64,000 nucleotides of DNA from CG2-30-46-19 sp034414555 (GCA_034414555.1 DAOUMA010000016.1:62001-126000); one strand, 5' to 3'. Counted from the stretch's first letter, positions 43,888-52,667 are shown. The notes: generated by a model from the sequence alone, not told the origin. A program made the numbers and translations.

Positions 43888-44805
43888 TTATTCGGTAGGT
43901 AAAAGGATTTTGACTAGCAGTGTTTTTTGTAGATGAAGCCTGTTTTCTGCTTGGTCAAAGACCACTGACCTCGGGTCATCCAATAATCCTGGGGAAATTT
44001 CCTCACCATGATGAGCGGGCAAGGGATGCATGAACAAGACATTCTGCCTGGCGAAGGACAACAACCTCTCATCCACCTTATAATCGTGAAACGCTAAGCG
44101 ACGTTTATCTGCTTCTGCATCCTGTCCCATGCTGGTCCATACATCAGTGTATACTATATCAGCATTTGTGACAGCCTCTTCAGGACTAGTGAATAGCTCA
44201 ATCCTGCTTTGGGATGAGGAGGCAAATTTCTTGCCTTGGCTTAATATTTCTTGATTGATTTCATAACCTGATGGTGAGGCGATGTGAAAATTCATGCCCG
44301 TGAGTGAGGTGGCAAGGAGAAGGCTGTTGGCCACATTATTGCCGTCACCGATGAATGCCATGGTTAAACCAGCGAGTTTCCCCTTCTTTTCATAAATAGT
44401 GAACAGATCAGAAAATGCCTGGCAAGGATGTTCCAGGTCAGAAAGCGCGTTGATTACTGGCACCTGTGAATGTCTGGCCAGTGAAATCAATGTCTTGTGG
44501 GAGAATGTGCGAGCAGCGATGCAATCAACATAGCGGCTCAGCACCTTAGCGACATCAGAAACTGATTCTCGCTTGTCTAATCCTACTTCTTGAGGGGATA
44601 GATAAATAGCATAACCCCCCAGCTGCTGCATAGCTATATCAAAGCTAACCCTAGTGCGCAGGGAAGGCTTTTCAAACAGAAGAGCCAAGGTCTTTCCCGA
44701 TAGTAGATGTGCTGAATCTCCCTCTTTCAAAGTCATAGCTTGCTCTATGACTTGTTTAATTTCCTGAGGACTAAAATCAGATACTGAAAGGAAATCCTTT
44801 TTCAT
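43888..44805 (-). CDS. argF: Ornithine carbamoyltransferase
   Basis: It makes citrulline from ornithine and carbamoyl phosphate in arginine synthesis. From ATG 44805 it has 305 residues; the 36 residues upstream in the frame lack family similarity. The carbamoyl phosphate loop is LFEKPSLRTRVSFDIAMQQL. HPCQAFSDLFTIYE, FIGDGNNVANSLL and DVWTSMGQDAE follow. The HCLP motif of the ornithine-binding side reads MHPLPAHHGEEI, as in thermophile-type enzymes. It is divergent from polA with about 50 bases between starts. Confidence 0.94.
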   Translation of the reverse strand: MKKDFLSVSDFSPQEIKQVIEQAMTLKEGDSAHLLSGKTLALLFEKPSLRTRVSFDIAMQQLGGYAIYLSPQEVGLDKRESVSDVAKVLSRYVDCIAARTFSHKTLISLARHSQVPVINALSDLEHPCQAFSDLFTIYEKKGKLAGLTMAFIGDGNNVANSLLLATSLTGMNFHIASPSGYEINQEILSQGKKFASSSQSRIELFTSPEEAVTNADIVYTDVWTSMGQDAEADKRRLAFHDYKVDERLLSFARQNVLFMHPLPAHHGEEISPGLLDDPRSVVFDQAENRLHLQKTLLVKILLPTE

Positions 44806-44854
44806 TATTAGCCCTAAAGTGGATTTTAGTATATCACGATTGTCAAATGTTATA

Positions 44855-47581
44855 ATGGCTGAGGTGAATGCCAAAAGCAAGCCCTTATTGTTACTTTTTG
44901 ATGGCAATTCCATAGTGCATCGTGCTTTTCATGCTTTGCCTCCGCTAACGGTATCCAAAACGGGCGAGATGGTAAATGCCGTTTATGGTTTCGTCAACAC
45001 GCTACTCAAAGTAATGGGTGAATTCAAGCCTACTTATTGGGCTTGTGCTTTTGACCGTCCCTCCCCGACATTCCGGCATAAGGAGTTCAAGGAATATAAA
45101 GCACAGCGGCCTCAAATACCCGAAGAACTTAAAAGGCAAATAAAAGTGGTCCATCGGGTTGTGGAATCACTCCGTATCCCTATCTTTGAAATAGATGGCT
45201 TTGAGGCAGATGACGTTCTAGGAACTCTGGCAAGGAAAGCAAACGAGCAGGGAATCGAGGTCGTGATTGTTACCGGCGATAATGACATGCTCCAGGTGAT
45301 ATCGTCGGGGGTGAAAGCACTTATTCCCAAGCGGACTTTCAGCGATACCACCCTTTATGATGAACAAGCGGTTGAAGGTAGATATGGTATAAAGTCAACT
45401 CAGATTCCTGATTTCAAAGCGCTGGTCGGTGACCCCTCCGATAATATTCCTGGCATACCGAGCGTGGGAGAGAAAACGGCGGCTAAACTGCTACAGCAAT
45501 TTGGTGATTTGGAGGGGATACAAGCTCATATTGGAGAAGTGATGCCTGAGAAACTGCGAGCAGTGCTACGCCAATACCTTCCTCAAACTTTCCAGAATAA
45601 GGAATTGACCACAATAGTCAGAGATGTGCCTATTGTCTTCGCTCCAGAGGGCTGTCAAGTGAGTGCTTATAACCGAAACGAAGTGGTGAATCTTTTCCGT
45701 GAACTTGAGTTTACCAAATTGCTTCCTAGACTACCGCAGCACATAGGTGGGGAAGGTATCGTTGCCAGAAGCGAAGTTCTAATGGAAACCAGTTATCAGG
45801 TAATAAATACTGAGGTAACCTTTAGTGAGCTTGTTAACCAGCTAAGCAAAGTAGGGGATTTCGTTATACATGTTGAGGCTGATGGGAAGCAAGCTATAAC
45901 AGCAAAGTTGGTAGGAATAACGATATCGCTAGCTTCAAGGAAGACATTTTATATACCCTTAGGACACTCTGGTTTAACTGAGCCGATGCAGCTTTCCTTG
46001 CCTCAAGTCCTCGTCAGGCTGAAACCAATCTTGGAAGATGCCCGAATAGGGAAGACTAGCTACGATGGTAAGCGGGATATGATGGTGTTAGCCAACCACA
46101 GGGTGAAGTTAGAAAATGTAAATTTTGACGTTATGATTGCTGCACATCTTGTTGGTGAGAAAAATCTTGAGCTTAAAGCACTTGCCTTTAACCGCCTTGG
46201 TGTGGAAACAATGTCTACCGCAGAACTGGTTGGGATGGGAAAGAATCAAACCTCACTGGCTGAATTCGAAGTGGAGCAAGTAGCTGAGCATAGTTGTGCC
46301 GGTATTGAGGCTATAAGGAAATTAAGGGATAACCTGGAACAGGAATTAAAACAATTGGGGCTGGGGATGCTTTTTTCTCAGGTGGAAATGCCTCTGGTGC
46401 CAGTACTGGTGGTAATGGAGAGAAACGGCATCGTTTTAGACACTAGCTTGCTTGGCGGGCTTTCTGCTCACTTGGCTGAGAGATTAGCAAAGCTTGAAGC
46501 GGAGGTTTATAGCAGCGTAGGACATAAATTCAATATAAATTCCCCTCACCAGTTAGCCGAGGTGCTTTTTGAAGAGCTCAGATTGCCTCGACCTCGCAAG
46601 ACCAGGAAGGGATACTCTACTCAAGCATCGGTTTTGGAGGTATTGAAGGGTACTCATCCCATAATTGAGCTTGTGCTGGAATATCGCCAACTTAGCAAAG
46701 TTAAATCGACATATGCTGATGCCTTGCCAGCGTTAATTAATGTTGGGACGGGTAGGGTACATACCACTTTTAACCAGACTGGCACTGCCACAGGGCGGCT
46801 CTCTTCCAGCGAGCCAAATTTGCAGAATATACCAGTAAGGGGTGAAGTAGGCAGGATAATAAGGAGAGCCATCACTGTTCCGCCAGGGTCATATTTATTA
46901 AGCGCTGATTATTCTCAAATCGATCTCAGAGTACTGGCGCATCTTTCTGGTGATTCGGGTCTTATCTCCGCCTTTATCAATGATGAGGATATCCATGCCG
47001 CGACTGCTTCCAAACTTTTTAATGTTTCTAAGAACGAGGTGAACGCGGAAATGCGGCGAATTGCTAAGACAGTCAATTTTGGTGTCATTTACGGCATGAG
47101 TGACTATGGGTTGGAACAGGTAACTGAACTCAACAGGGAAGAAGCAGCCCAATTTATCTCATCGTATTTTGAGAAGTATCCTGGAGTAAAAAAATATATC
47201 GAAACTACCAAAGAACAAGCTCGGAAGTTGGGTTACGTGCAAACATTGATGGGGAGAAGACGTTTCATACCTGAAATTAATTCTCCAAACAGGCAAATTA
47301 AAGAGGCTGCAGAAAGAATGGCTGTAAATGCTCCGGTGCAGGGGACTTCTGCTGACATCATCAAGATTGCCATGGTTAATGTGCAACATGAAATAGAAAG
47401 GCGAAATCTGAGAAGCAAAATGTTGCTACAGGTTCATGACGAATTACTGTTTGAAGTGCCTGAGAATGAGGTGAGTGAGGTGAAGGAAGTGGTAAGGGAG
47501 GTAATGTTCCGAGCAGTGAACCTTTGTATACCATTAAAGGTTGATATAAAGCGAGGCAAGAATTGGGATGAAATGGTATAA
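44855..47581 (+). CDS. polA: DNA polymerase I
   Basis: It fills gaps and removes RNA primers. From ATG 44855 it has 908 residues. The 5'-3' exonuclease domain (about 1-300) has LLFDGNSIVHRAFHALPPL, ACAFDRPSPTFRH, GDNDMLQVI and GDPSDNIPGIPSVGEKTA. The 3'-5' exonuclease domain (about 310-500) is present in size, but the usual DxE motif reads IHVEAD, so the first metal-binding aspartate is missing. The polymerase domain has LSADYSQIDLRVLAHLSGD (motif A), RRIAKTVNFGVIYGMS (motif B) and LLQVHDELLFEVP (motif C). A TATAAT overlaps the ATG, so a downstream GTG (44864) is an alternative start. Confidence 0.95.
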   Translation: MAEVNAKSKPLLLLFDGNSIVHRAFHALPPLTVSKTGEMVNAVYGFVNTLLKVMGEFKPTYWACAFDRPSPTFRHKEFKEYKAQRPQIPEELKRQIKVVHRVVESLRIPIFEIDGFEADDVLGTLARKANEQGIEVVIVTGDNDMLQVISSGVKALIPKRTFSDTTLYDEQAVEGRYGIKSTQIPDFKALVGDPSDNIPGIPSVGEKTAAKLLQQFGDLEGIQAHIGEVMPEKLRAVLRQYLPQTFQNKELTTIVRDVPIVFAPEGCQVSAYNRNEVVNLFRELEFTKLLPRLPQHIGGEGIVARSEVLMETSYQVINTEVTFSELVNQLSKVGDFVIHVEADGKQAITAKLVGITISLASRKTFYIPLGHSGLTEPMQLSLPQVLVRLKPILEDARIGKTSYDGKRDMMVLANHRVKLENVNFDVMIAAHLVGEKNLELKALAFNRLGVETMSTAELVGMGKNQTSLAEFEVEQVAEHSCAGIEAIRKLRDNLEQELKQLGLGMLFSQVEMPLVPVLVVMERNGIVLDTSLLGGLSAHLAERLAKLEAEVYSSVGHKFNINSPHQLAEVLFEELRLPRPRKTRKGYSTQASVLEVLKGTHPIIELVLEYRQLSKVKSTYADALPALINVGTGRVHTTFNQTGTATGRLSSSEPNLQNIPVRGEVGRIIRRAITVPPGSYLLSADYSQIDLRVLAHLSGDSGLISAFINDEDIHAATASKLFNVSKNEVNAEMRRIAKTVNFGVIYGMSDYGLEQVTELNREEAAQFISSYFEKYPGVKKYIETTKEQARKLGYVQTLMGRRRFIPEINSPNRQIKEAAERMAVNAPVQGTSADIIKIAMVNVQHEIERRNLRSKMLLQVHDELLFEVPENEVSEVKEVVREVMFRAVNLCIPLKVDIKRGKNWDEMV

Positions 47582-47636
47582 TGGGCAGATTCTTGAGTTT
47601 ACAAAGGCTTCTTCAAAGCTGGAATAGTTTTGCTAA

Positions 47637-48167
47637 ATGAAAGTCCTTCGTGATGTTGGTATAACTATCCTGATAGCGATTGCTATCTTTGCCTTTCTCC
47701 GGGTTAGCTTCCAAGGCTATATGGTGCGAGGAGAATGCATGTTGCCTGGTATTGAGAACCATGACTGGGTGATGGTCAGCAAAGCCTCTTATTTTTTCTC
47801 CGACCCTGCTCGTGGCGATGTCATTGTCTTTAACCCGCCGTTCCAATCCGAATTTCCCTTCATCAAGCGCGTCATTGCTGTCCCTGGTGACACTGTGGAA
47901 GTTAAGGACGGTAAAGTTTACCTGAACGGCACAGCGTTGGATGAGCCTTATATATCAGAACCCCCTAGTTACACCATGTCAGCGCGGGAAATTCCTGAAG
48001 GTGAATATTTTGTGCTTGGCGATAACCGCAATAATGCCGATGATTCGCATATATGGGGGACAGTTCCTAGGGAAAACATTATTGGCAAGGTTTGGTTTAT
48101 CTATTGGCCGCCGCAGCATTGGAGATGGGTGGGAAGTTACAATTATGCTGAGTTAGCCACTGGGTAG
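47637..48167 (+). CDS. lepB: Signal peptidase I with Cys at the nucleophile position
   Basis: It cleaves signal peptides on the outer face of the membrane. It has 176 residues with one N-terminal membrane segment (about 8-25). Box B, normally S-M-x-P, reads GYMVRGECMLPGIENHDWV: the nucleophile position is Cys34 (codon TGC). The catalytic lysine is Lys77 in FIKRVIAVPGDTVEVKDG. Box E, EYFVLGDNRNNADDSHIWG, is intact. The rest of the enzyme is normal, so it is not a decayed copy. Whether it works as a cysteine peptidase is unknown. It starts 55 bases after polA, with pyrE next. Confidence 0.92.
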   Translation: MKVLRDVGITILIAIAIFAFLRVSFQGYMVRGECMLPGIENHDWVMVSKASYFFSDPARGDVIVFNPPFQSEFPFIKRVIAVPGDTVEVKDGKVYLNGTALDEPYISEPPSYTMSAREIPEGEYFVLGDNRNNADDSHIWGTVPRENIIGKVWFIYWPPQHWRWVGSYNYAELATG

Positions 48168-48195
48168 TAGCAAATAATAGTGTTTTCGCGGACAT

Positions 48196-48774
48196 TTGGG
48201 GGAGAATTTGAATAACGAAGTAATGGATATCTTCAAAAGGGTTGGGGCGATAAAAGAAGGTCATTTTCTCCTCTCCTCTGGATTACATTCGCCGGTATAC
48301 TGGGAGAAGTTTCGTCTGTTACAATATCCTGCTTATACTGAAAAAGTCTGCCGTCTTATTGTTCAACATTTTAAGGACCAGTCAGTGGATGTGGTTGCTG
48401 GTCCAACTACCGGGGGAATTATCCTCGCTTTTGAAGTAGCTCGGCAGTTGGGGATAAGAAGCATCTATGCTGAGAGGCAAGGAGCGGCAAGAGTCTTTCG
48501 CCGGGATTTTGAGTTCACTGCTGGTGAGCGTGTTCTCATAGTTGATGATATCCTGACTACAGGTGGCTCGATTAGGGGGACAATCGACGCGGTAAATAAG
48601 CATGGTGGCGTTGTCATCGGCATAGGAGTCCTTGTCGAACGAAGCACGGAAGAAATAGATTTTAATGTTCCTCTATTTAGTTGTCTTCGTGCTCCCACAA
48701 TAGTATATCCTGCTGAAGCATGTCCTCTTTGCGTTGCTGGTCTTCCTCTAGTCAGGCCTGGCAGCCAGGGCTAA
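48196..48774 (+). CDS. pyrE: Orotate phosphoribosyltransferase
   Basis: It joins orotate to PRPP to give OMP in pyrimidine synthesis. It has 192 residues from TTG 48196. In-frame TTG 48208 (3 bases after GGGGGAG) and ATG 48223 are other possible starts. The conserved N-terminal segment is GAIKEGHFLLSSGLHSPVYW. AGPTTGGIILAFEVARQLG and the PRPP loop VLIVDDILTTGGSIRGTI (about 111-128) identify the long-form family. The C-terminal CPLCVAG adds two cysteines common in this subgroup. Confidence 0.94.
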   Translation: MGENLNNEVMDIFKRVGAIKEGHFLLSSGLHSPVYWEKFRLLQYPAYTEKVCRLIVQHFKDQSVDVVAGPTTGGIILAFEVARQLGIRSIYAERQGAARVFRRDFEFTAGERVLIVDDILTTGGSIRGTIDAVNKHGGVVIGIGVLVERSTEEIDFNVPLFSCLRAPTIVYPAEACPLCVAGLPLVRPGSQG

Positions 48775-48814
48775 CTTGACCTTGAATTTTAAGCTCTGCT
48801 AGAATTTAACTTAA

Positions 48815-48887
48815 GGGGATATAGCTCAGTTGGGAGAGCGCTGCGTTCGCATCGCAGAGGTTGGGGGTTCGAATCCCCCTATCTCCA
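48815..48887 (+). tRNA. tRNA-Ala (anticodon CGC)
   Basis: This 73-nt cloverleaf has acceptor GGGGATA/TATCTCC, D-arm GCTCAGTTGGGAGAGC, anticodon stem CTGCG/CGCAG with loop TTCGCAT (anticodon CGC), and T-arm GGGGG TTCGAAT CCCCC, then discriminator A. CCA is not encoded. It abuts the truncated usp pseudogene on the opposite strand. Confidence 0.97.
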
Positions 48888-49391
48888 CTTCTTCGAAATG
48901 TTTTGACCTGTCAATAGGCACCAGCACCCGATTCATAGCTTTAGTCTCCCTCTTGACCACGATCACGCTACATGGCGCGTATTTAATCACTTTATGGGCA
49001 ATACTTCCTAATAAGAACTCGGGGGCATCACTTATACCCTTGAGCCCCACGACGACAAGATCTGCCTGAATATTCCGGCATGTCTTTATGATCTCACCAG
49101 CAGGGCTTCCTCTTCGGACAAGGCTCTCGGCTTTGAACCCATAAGCAGCAAGCGATTCCAATGGTTGAGAAAGTAACTCCAATGCCCTCTCTTCCTCAGC
49201 TTTCCTCACCTTGGCCTTTAGCGCCCCAACTGTCCTAAGACGTCAGCCATGGTATGACCGCCCAAAAAGGCGTGTTCTGGGATCACGGTCAGGACTGTTG
49301 CTTCAGCTTTCCTCCCTATCTTCAGAGCCTTAACGAAGCTTATGACAGCTTCAGAATAGCGAGAACCATCAACGGCAAGAAGAATCTTCAC
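48888..49391 (-). pseudogene. Universal stress protein, frameshifted and truncated at tRNA-Ala
   Basis: A UspA-fold gene begins at GTG 49391 (KILLAVDGSRYSEAVISF), 6 bases after AAGGAG. The frame runs to GQLGR-stop near 49220. The homologous chain continues in the -1 frame from the GGGG run (ALKAKVRKAEEERALELL), through ADLVVVGLKG and LGSIAHKVIKYAPCSVIVVK. One missing G would explain the break. After the first USP domain a second one starts (MNRVLVPIDRSKHFEE) but ends exactly at the 3' end of tRNA-Ala. The frame then reads antisense tRNA (GGFEPPTS...), a known artefact. So it looks like a two-domain USP cut at the tRNA and frameshifted. Confidence 0.75.
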
Positions 49392-49500
49392 GTTCATCTC
49401 CTTTCATGCTTGGAATCATATTCTAATTTTAGGATTAGGTCCGACCTTCCCTCAACATAATATCCAAACGCCTTTTCGGTATTCCCTCTTCGTAAGGCTA

Positions 49501-50166
49501 CTAGTCCAAAACTCGCTTCACAGATTCTCTATTTGCATAAACCAGAAGCCTGTCTCCTTTCACGATTTTCTCCCCCCTATTTGGCCTAGTTAGGCGAGTA
49601 TCGGCTCTGTCTATGGCAAGGATTTCTATATCCCCTTCCGCGGTGATATCAGCCACGGACAAACCAATGTTCTTCGAACTTCTTTTTATCATGACAAGGC
49701 TAATAGCCCAGTCTTTCCCTACCTGGAATATCTCCTCAACTGCGGGAGCTTCCCTAAGAATTCGGTTCATAAGTGGCTTTCGTAGCCGCTCAAGAATCCG
49801 ATAGCCAGCCTTGCTTTTTATAATTAGTTGATAGAGGCCGAATATGCCTCCAATTATTATGGCCAGGCGAATAAAAAACCACGTGTAACCGTTCACCTGG
49901 GTGAAAGATGCCACTAAAGTGGCAATTACAGTGACGAGGCCGGCATTTCCCAGTACAATGAGAATGCTTACGATTCTCCGCCTGGTTTTGTGTCCCACCA
50001 CCCGTTCAGCTTCTCTCGTCGTGAAGCCCGTTCCTGAGAAAGCGGATAACGCCTGAAATCTAGCTATATCAGGTTCCATCCCGGTTAACTGGAGGGCAAA
50101 GCCTCCAATTCGGACGATGATGAAAGAAGCTAGAATAACTATCAGCAAAATGCCTACATAAGCCAT
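49501..50166 (-). CDS. Membrane protein with TrkA-C (RCK_C) domain
   Basis: From ATG 50166 (SD GGAGG 8 bases upstream) it has 221 residues. Hydrophobic segments lie near 1-23, 63-85 and 93-112. Between the first two is FQALSAFSGTGFTTREAERV, which resembles a K+-channel or Trk selectivity-filter turn (GTGF). After about 130 residues comes a cytosolic TrkA-C-like domain (GLSVADITAEGDIEILAIDR, then GEKIVKGDRLLVYANRE). A potassium-related transport or sensing role is plausible but not shown. It lies in a run with a USP pseudogene and CorA. Confidence 0.65.
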   Translation of the reverse strand: MAYVGILLIVILASFIIVRIGGFALQLTGMEPDIARFQALSAFSGTGFTTREAERVVGHKTRRRIVSILIVLGNAGLVTVIATLVASFTQVNGYTWFFIRLAIIIGGIFGLYQLIIKSKAGYRILERLRKPLMNRILREAPAVEEIFQVGKDWAISLVMIKRSSKNIGLSVADITAEGDIEILAIDRADTRLTRPNRGEKIVKGDRLLVYANRESVKRVLD

Positions 50167-50291
50167 ATTCAACACCTCCAACTTACGTTTTGCTGAGGAA
50201 TGGATGGCACTGTCTGCGTGGAAGGTTGCGGGTGCCTAATTGATTCGCCCTTCAGTTCACATGCCGGAGACATATTCTTCATTCAGTAACT

Positions 50292-51266
50292 TTAGAGCCA
50301 CCTCTTCCTCCTGAAATATACTACCAGAGAGGTACCTATCACTGCCATTACAATCAAAATGCTGAAGTATCCATACCGCCACTGTAGCTCTGGCATATTG
50401 GCGAAGTTCATGCCGTAGATGCCGACAATGAAGGTCAGCGGAATGAAGATAGTGGCTATAAGCGTCAGCATCTTCATCACCTCGTTCATGCGGTTGGACA
50501 CCGAAGAAAGATAAGTGCTCAGTACACTCTCAGCCATGTCTCTGAGACCCAGAGCGAGCATCTCAATACGCACCAAATGGTCATAAATGTTGCGGTAATA
50601 TATTTGAGCCCGCTCGCTTATCAGGGCATATTCGCCCCGGCTGAGCCCGTTCATTATTTCACGCTGAGGCAATATGACCCGCGTCAACGCCAGTATGCTT
50701 CGTTTCAGTTGCATAATGGAAGTCAATGTCTCCCTCTTAGGTTCATGAAGTGCCTCGGCCTCGATAGTGGCACTCTTATCATTCATCTCCTCGATAGTGG
50801 GCATGATATTGTCCACCAGAGTATTGATAAGGTCGTGAGCCAAGAAATCAACTCCCCTTCGCATAGGGCGTCCGTCTTTTCGAACGTGATCCAACACAGA
50901 TGCAACCGCTCTCAAGGGCACATCGTGGCTGGTGACGAGGTAATTTTTCCCCAGAAAGAGGGCGAGTTCTGTGGTCTCTTCCACATCGGACTCGATGTTA
51001 TAATTGATGCCATGAACGATGATAAACAAGTAGTCTTCAAAATCATCTATCTTGGGTGGATGTATATTCTTGCTAATGCAGTCTTCCACTGCAAGCGAAT
51101 GGAAACAGAATACATTCGTTAGTAACTCGGCATCCTCGCTCGTCACGTCCTCTATATCAACCCAGAGCAGCCCCTCTCCAGTTGCCAGAAGTGTTCTGAT
51201 TTGTTCTATGCCTAGCTGGTCCATGAGTTTCCCATCCGGTGTCAGATAGAAAGCACACTTTATCAT
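50292..51266 (-). CDS. corA: CorA-family magnesium/cobalt transporter
   Basis: It forms pentameric Mg2+ channels in the inner membrane. From ATG 51266 it has 324 residues; two earlier start codons overlap the SD GGAGG. The large N-terminal cytosolic domain has GEGLLWVDIEDVTSEDAELL. Two C-terminal membrane segments flank the signature YGMNFANMPE (GMN filter). The tail ends RRKRWL. All features are normal. Confidence 0.94.
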   Translation of the reverse strand: MIKCAFYLTPDGKLMDQLGIEQIRTLLATGEGLLWVDIEDVTSEDAELLTNVFCFHSLAVEDCISKNIHPPKIDDFEDYLFIIVHGINYNIESDVEETTELALFLGKNYLVTSHDVPLRAVASVLDHVRKDGRPMRRGVDFLAHDLINTLVDNIMPTIEEMNDKSATIEAEALHEPKRETLTSIMQLKRSILALTRVILPQREIMNGLSRGEYALISERAQIYYRNIYDHLVRIEMLALGLRDMAESVLSTYLSSVSNRMNEVMKMLTLIATIFIPLTFIVGIYGMNFANMPELQWRYGYFSILIVMAVIGTSLVVYFRRKRWL

Positions 51267-51309
51267 CATCACCTCCTTAAACTTCGCAAAAGTCGTTCAA
51301 TATTAAATA

Positions 51310-51702
51310 CTACCAGGAAGAAATTTTGGGGAGCTCGGCCATTGCCTCCTCAACCTTCTCTTCCGAATAGGCGAAGTCTTTCAACTTTCCTGCCGGAAAG
51401 GCATCGTAGATAGAAAGGTCAAAATAGCTGTGGGCATTAAGGGCTAAGCTAGGCCCCAGAGTATGCATTTTAAGCAGAGGGGTAACCCCTTCCATATTGG
51501 CTTAGTCATAGGCATAGCTGGCTGGGATCTCCTTTTCAGTCAACATTAGTTTGCCATCCATTTCAGCCTCCTTGAAACCGCTGAAAGGGATAGAACTCAA
51601 TCGAAGGGCAGACATAACTGTAACCGGTGCCATCCCATCGGACAGAGCCCTCTTTACGATTTTTCCACAGGACGGCCTTTGCCTCATTTCTAATTCTTGC
51701 AT
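51310..51702 (-). pseudogene. Unrecognised ORF interrupted by one in-frame TAA
   Basis: I do not recognise the family. Two frames, 51702-51505 and 51495-51310, are in the same reading frame and are separated by a single TAA (51502-51504) plus two codons. Together they would give about 130 residues. The first half has CGKIVKRALSDGMAPVTVMS and FSGFKEAEMDGKLMLTEKEI; the second has PLLKMHTLGPSLALNAHSYF and EEKVEEAMAELPKISSW. Composition is protein-like on both sides of the stop. CAA to TAA would be a single change. Two separate small genes remain possible, since an ATG lies just after the stop. Confidence 0.45.
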
Positions 51703-51732
51703 ATTTATCTTCCGTTTTTTGAAATCAATTTT

Positions 51733-52485
51733 TCACTTGATGTTTTTTTGGCATTCCTCTTTCATGGGACAAACCAAGCATTTTTTCTTGCGGCAGTAAT
51801 TCTTGCCCAGCCTCACCAGAGCAGCTTCCAAATCCGAGAACCTCAGTCCACCTTGCTCGGTTGTCTCCCACATTGCTTTTAGCTCCTTCAAAGCCACTGC
51901 CGCATCAGTTGCTTGGGTTAACTCCAGGTTCCCTGCTGCCAAAAGGGCAGGCTCCGAGAGTGGTGGCTCTGCTTTCTCCCAAATATCTCTCAATTCCCTC
52001 AAAAATATGTTCACTGTAACTGGACCGATTCCTTTTCCTAAGCTCTGGAGTTTCTTTTCCAGGTCTCTTCCGCCTTTGGCAAAGAAATGCAGCCGATTTA
52101 GGTCCCCCTCGTATTTTTCCTTGAGAGTTCGCGTTAGCTCTGACAGTTTTGTGGCAGTCTTGGAGTCATACCTTACATATCCACCCCGGTCGAGAATGTC
52201 CACCAGTCCCTGCCACGCAGTTTCCAGGATGGCTTCGGCGGAGAGCACATTTGCCTTTTCAAACTCCTTGTAGGTATTCATGGCGATGCTCTCGCCAATT
52301 CTGGCACCGAACAACACCGAAGCCAGGAACCACTTAAAGACCTCCTCTGATTCCATACTGGCGAGGTTGATATCCAAAGCTGACGAGTACGTTCCCCCCA
52401 GTTCCTTCACTAGCTTCATGCGTAGACCTTGCTGTGCTATTTCGCTCGTACTCACCGTGCCCCCTGAAGTTTTGCAAGTCCTCAT
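51733..52485 (-). CDS. Endonuclease III-like (HhH-GPD) protein with C-terminal Fe-S motif
   Basis: It has 250 residues from ATG 52485; GTG 52455, 4 bases after AGGGGG, is an equally good start. The middle has a helix-hairpin-helix, LQSLGKGIGPVTVNIFLREL (about 148-167). FKWFLASVLFGARIGESIA near 50 matches the start of the HhH-GPD fold. The C-terminus carries four cysteines in NYCRKKKCLVCPMKEECQK, a C-x4-C-x2-C-x5-C spacing; endonuclease III has x6 in the first gap. It therefore resembles base-excision DNA glycosylases but is divergent, and the catalytic lysine is not obvious. Its start overlaps a small upstream ORF by 4 bases. Confidence 0.65.
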   Translation of the reverse strand: MRTCKTSGGTVSTSEIAQQGLRMKLVKELGGTYSSALDINLASMESEEVFKWFLASVLFGARIGESIAMNTYKEFEKANVLSAEAILETAWQGLVDILDRGGYVRYDSKTATKLSELTRTLKEKYEGDLNRLHFFAKGGRDLEKKLQSLGKGIGPVTVNIFLRELRDIWEKAEPPLSEPALLAAGNLELTQATDAAVALKELKAMWETTEQGGLRFSDLEAALVRLGKNYCRKKKCLVCPMKEECQKNIK

Positions 52486-52667
52486 TTAAGTTCTCGATGT
52501 TGTTTCGTTCTGTTTTTTGTCTTCATCATCTTAAGTCTTATTTTCTTCATCCCTGCGATAGGTACCACATATATTGGCAGCCCAGGCGCTAATGTCTTTG
52601 GCATCCCTAGGTGGAGTATCAGCACTATGGTCAGGAAGGTATAGCAAGCAAACGCCAACAGAAACAA
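52482..52667 (-). CDS. Possible small membrane protein or gene remnant (61 aa)
   Basis: I do not recognise it. The frame has one hydrophobic segment (FLLAFACYTFLTIVLILHLG), then a short loop and a very basic tail (MKKIRLKMMKTKNRTKQ). Its TGA overlaps the ATG of the endonuclease III-like gene (ATGA), which suggests coupling. The frame stays open upstream without a start to about 52770 and reads protein-like, so it could be the end of a decayed larger membrane protein. Confidence 0.25.
   Translation of the reverse strand: MFLLAFACYTFLTIVLILHLGMPKTLAPGLPIYVVPIAGMKKIRLKMMKTKNRTKQHRELK

Noticed and set aside
43888..44913. Longer start for argF at 44913
   Set aside because: The extra 36 residues overlap the polA 5' end and lack family similarity; ATG 44805 fits the family N-terminus.
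48826..48887. C-terminal extension of the usp frame ending GGFEPPTS...
   Set aside because: It is antisense translation of tRNA-Ala, a well-known artefact, not protein.
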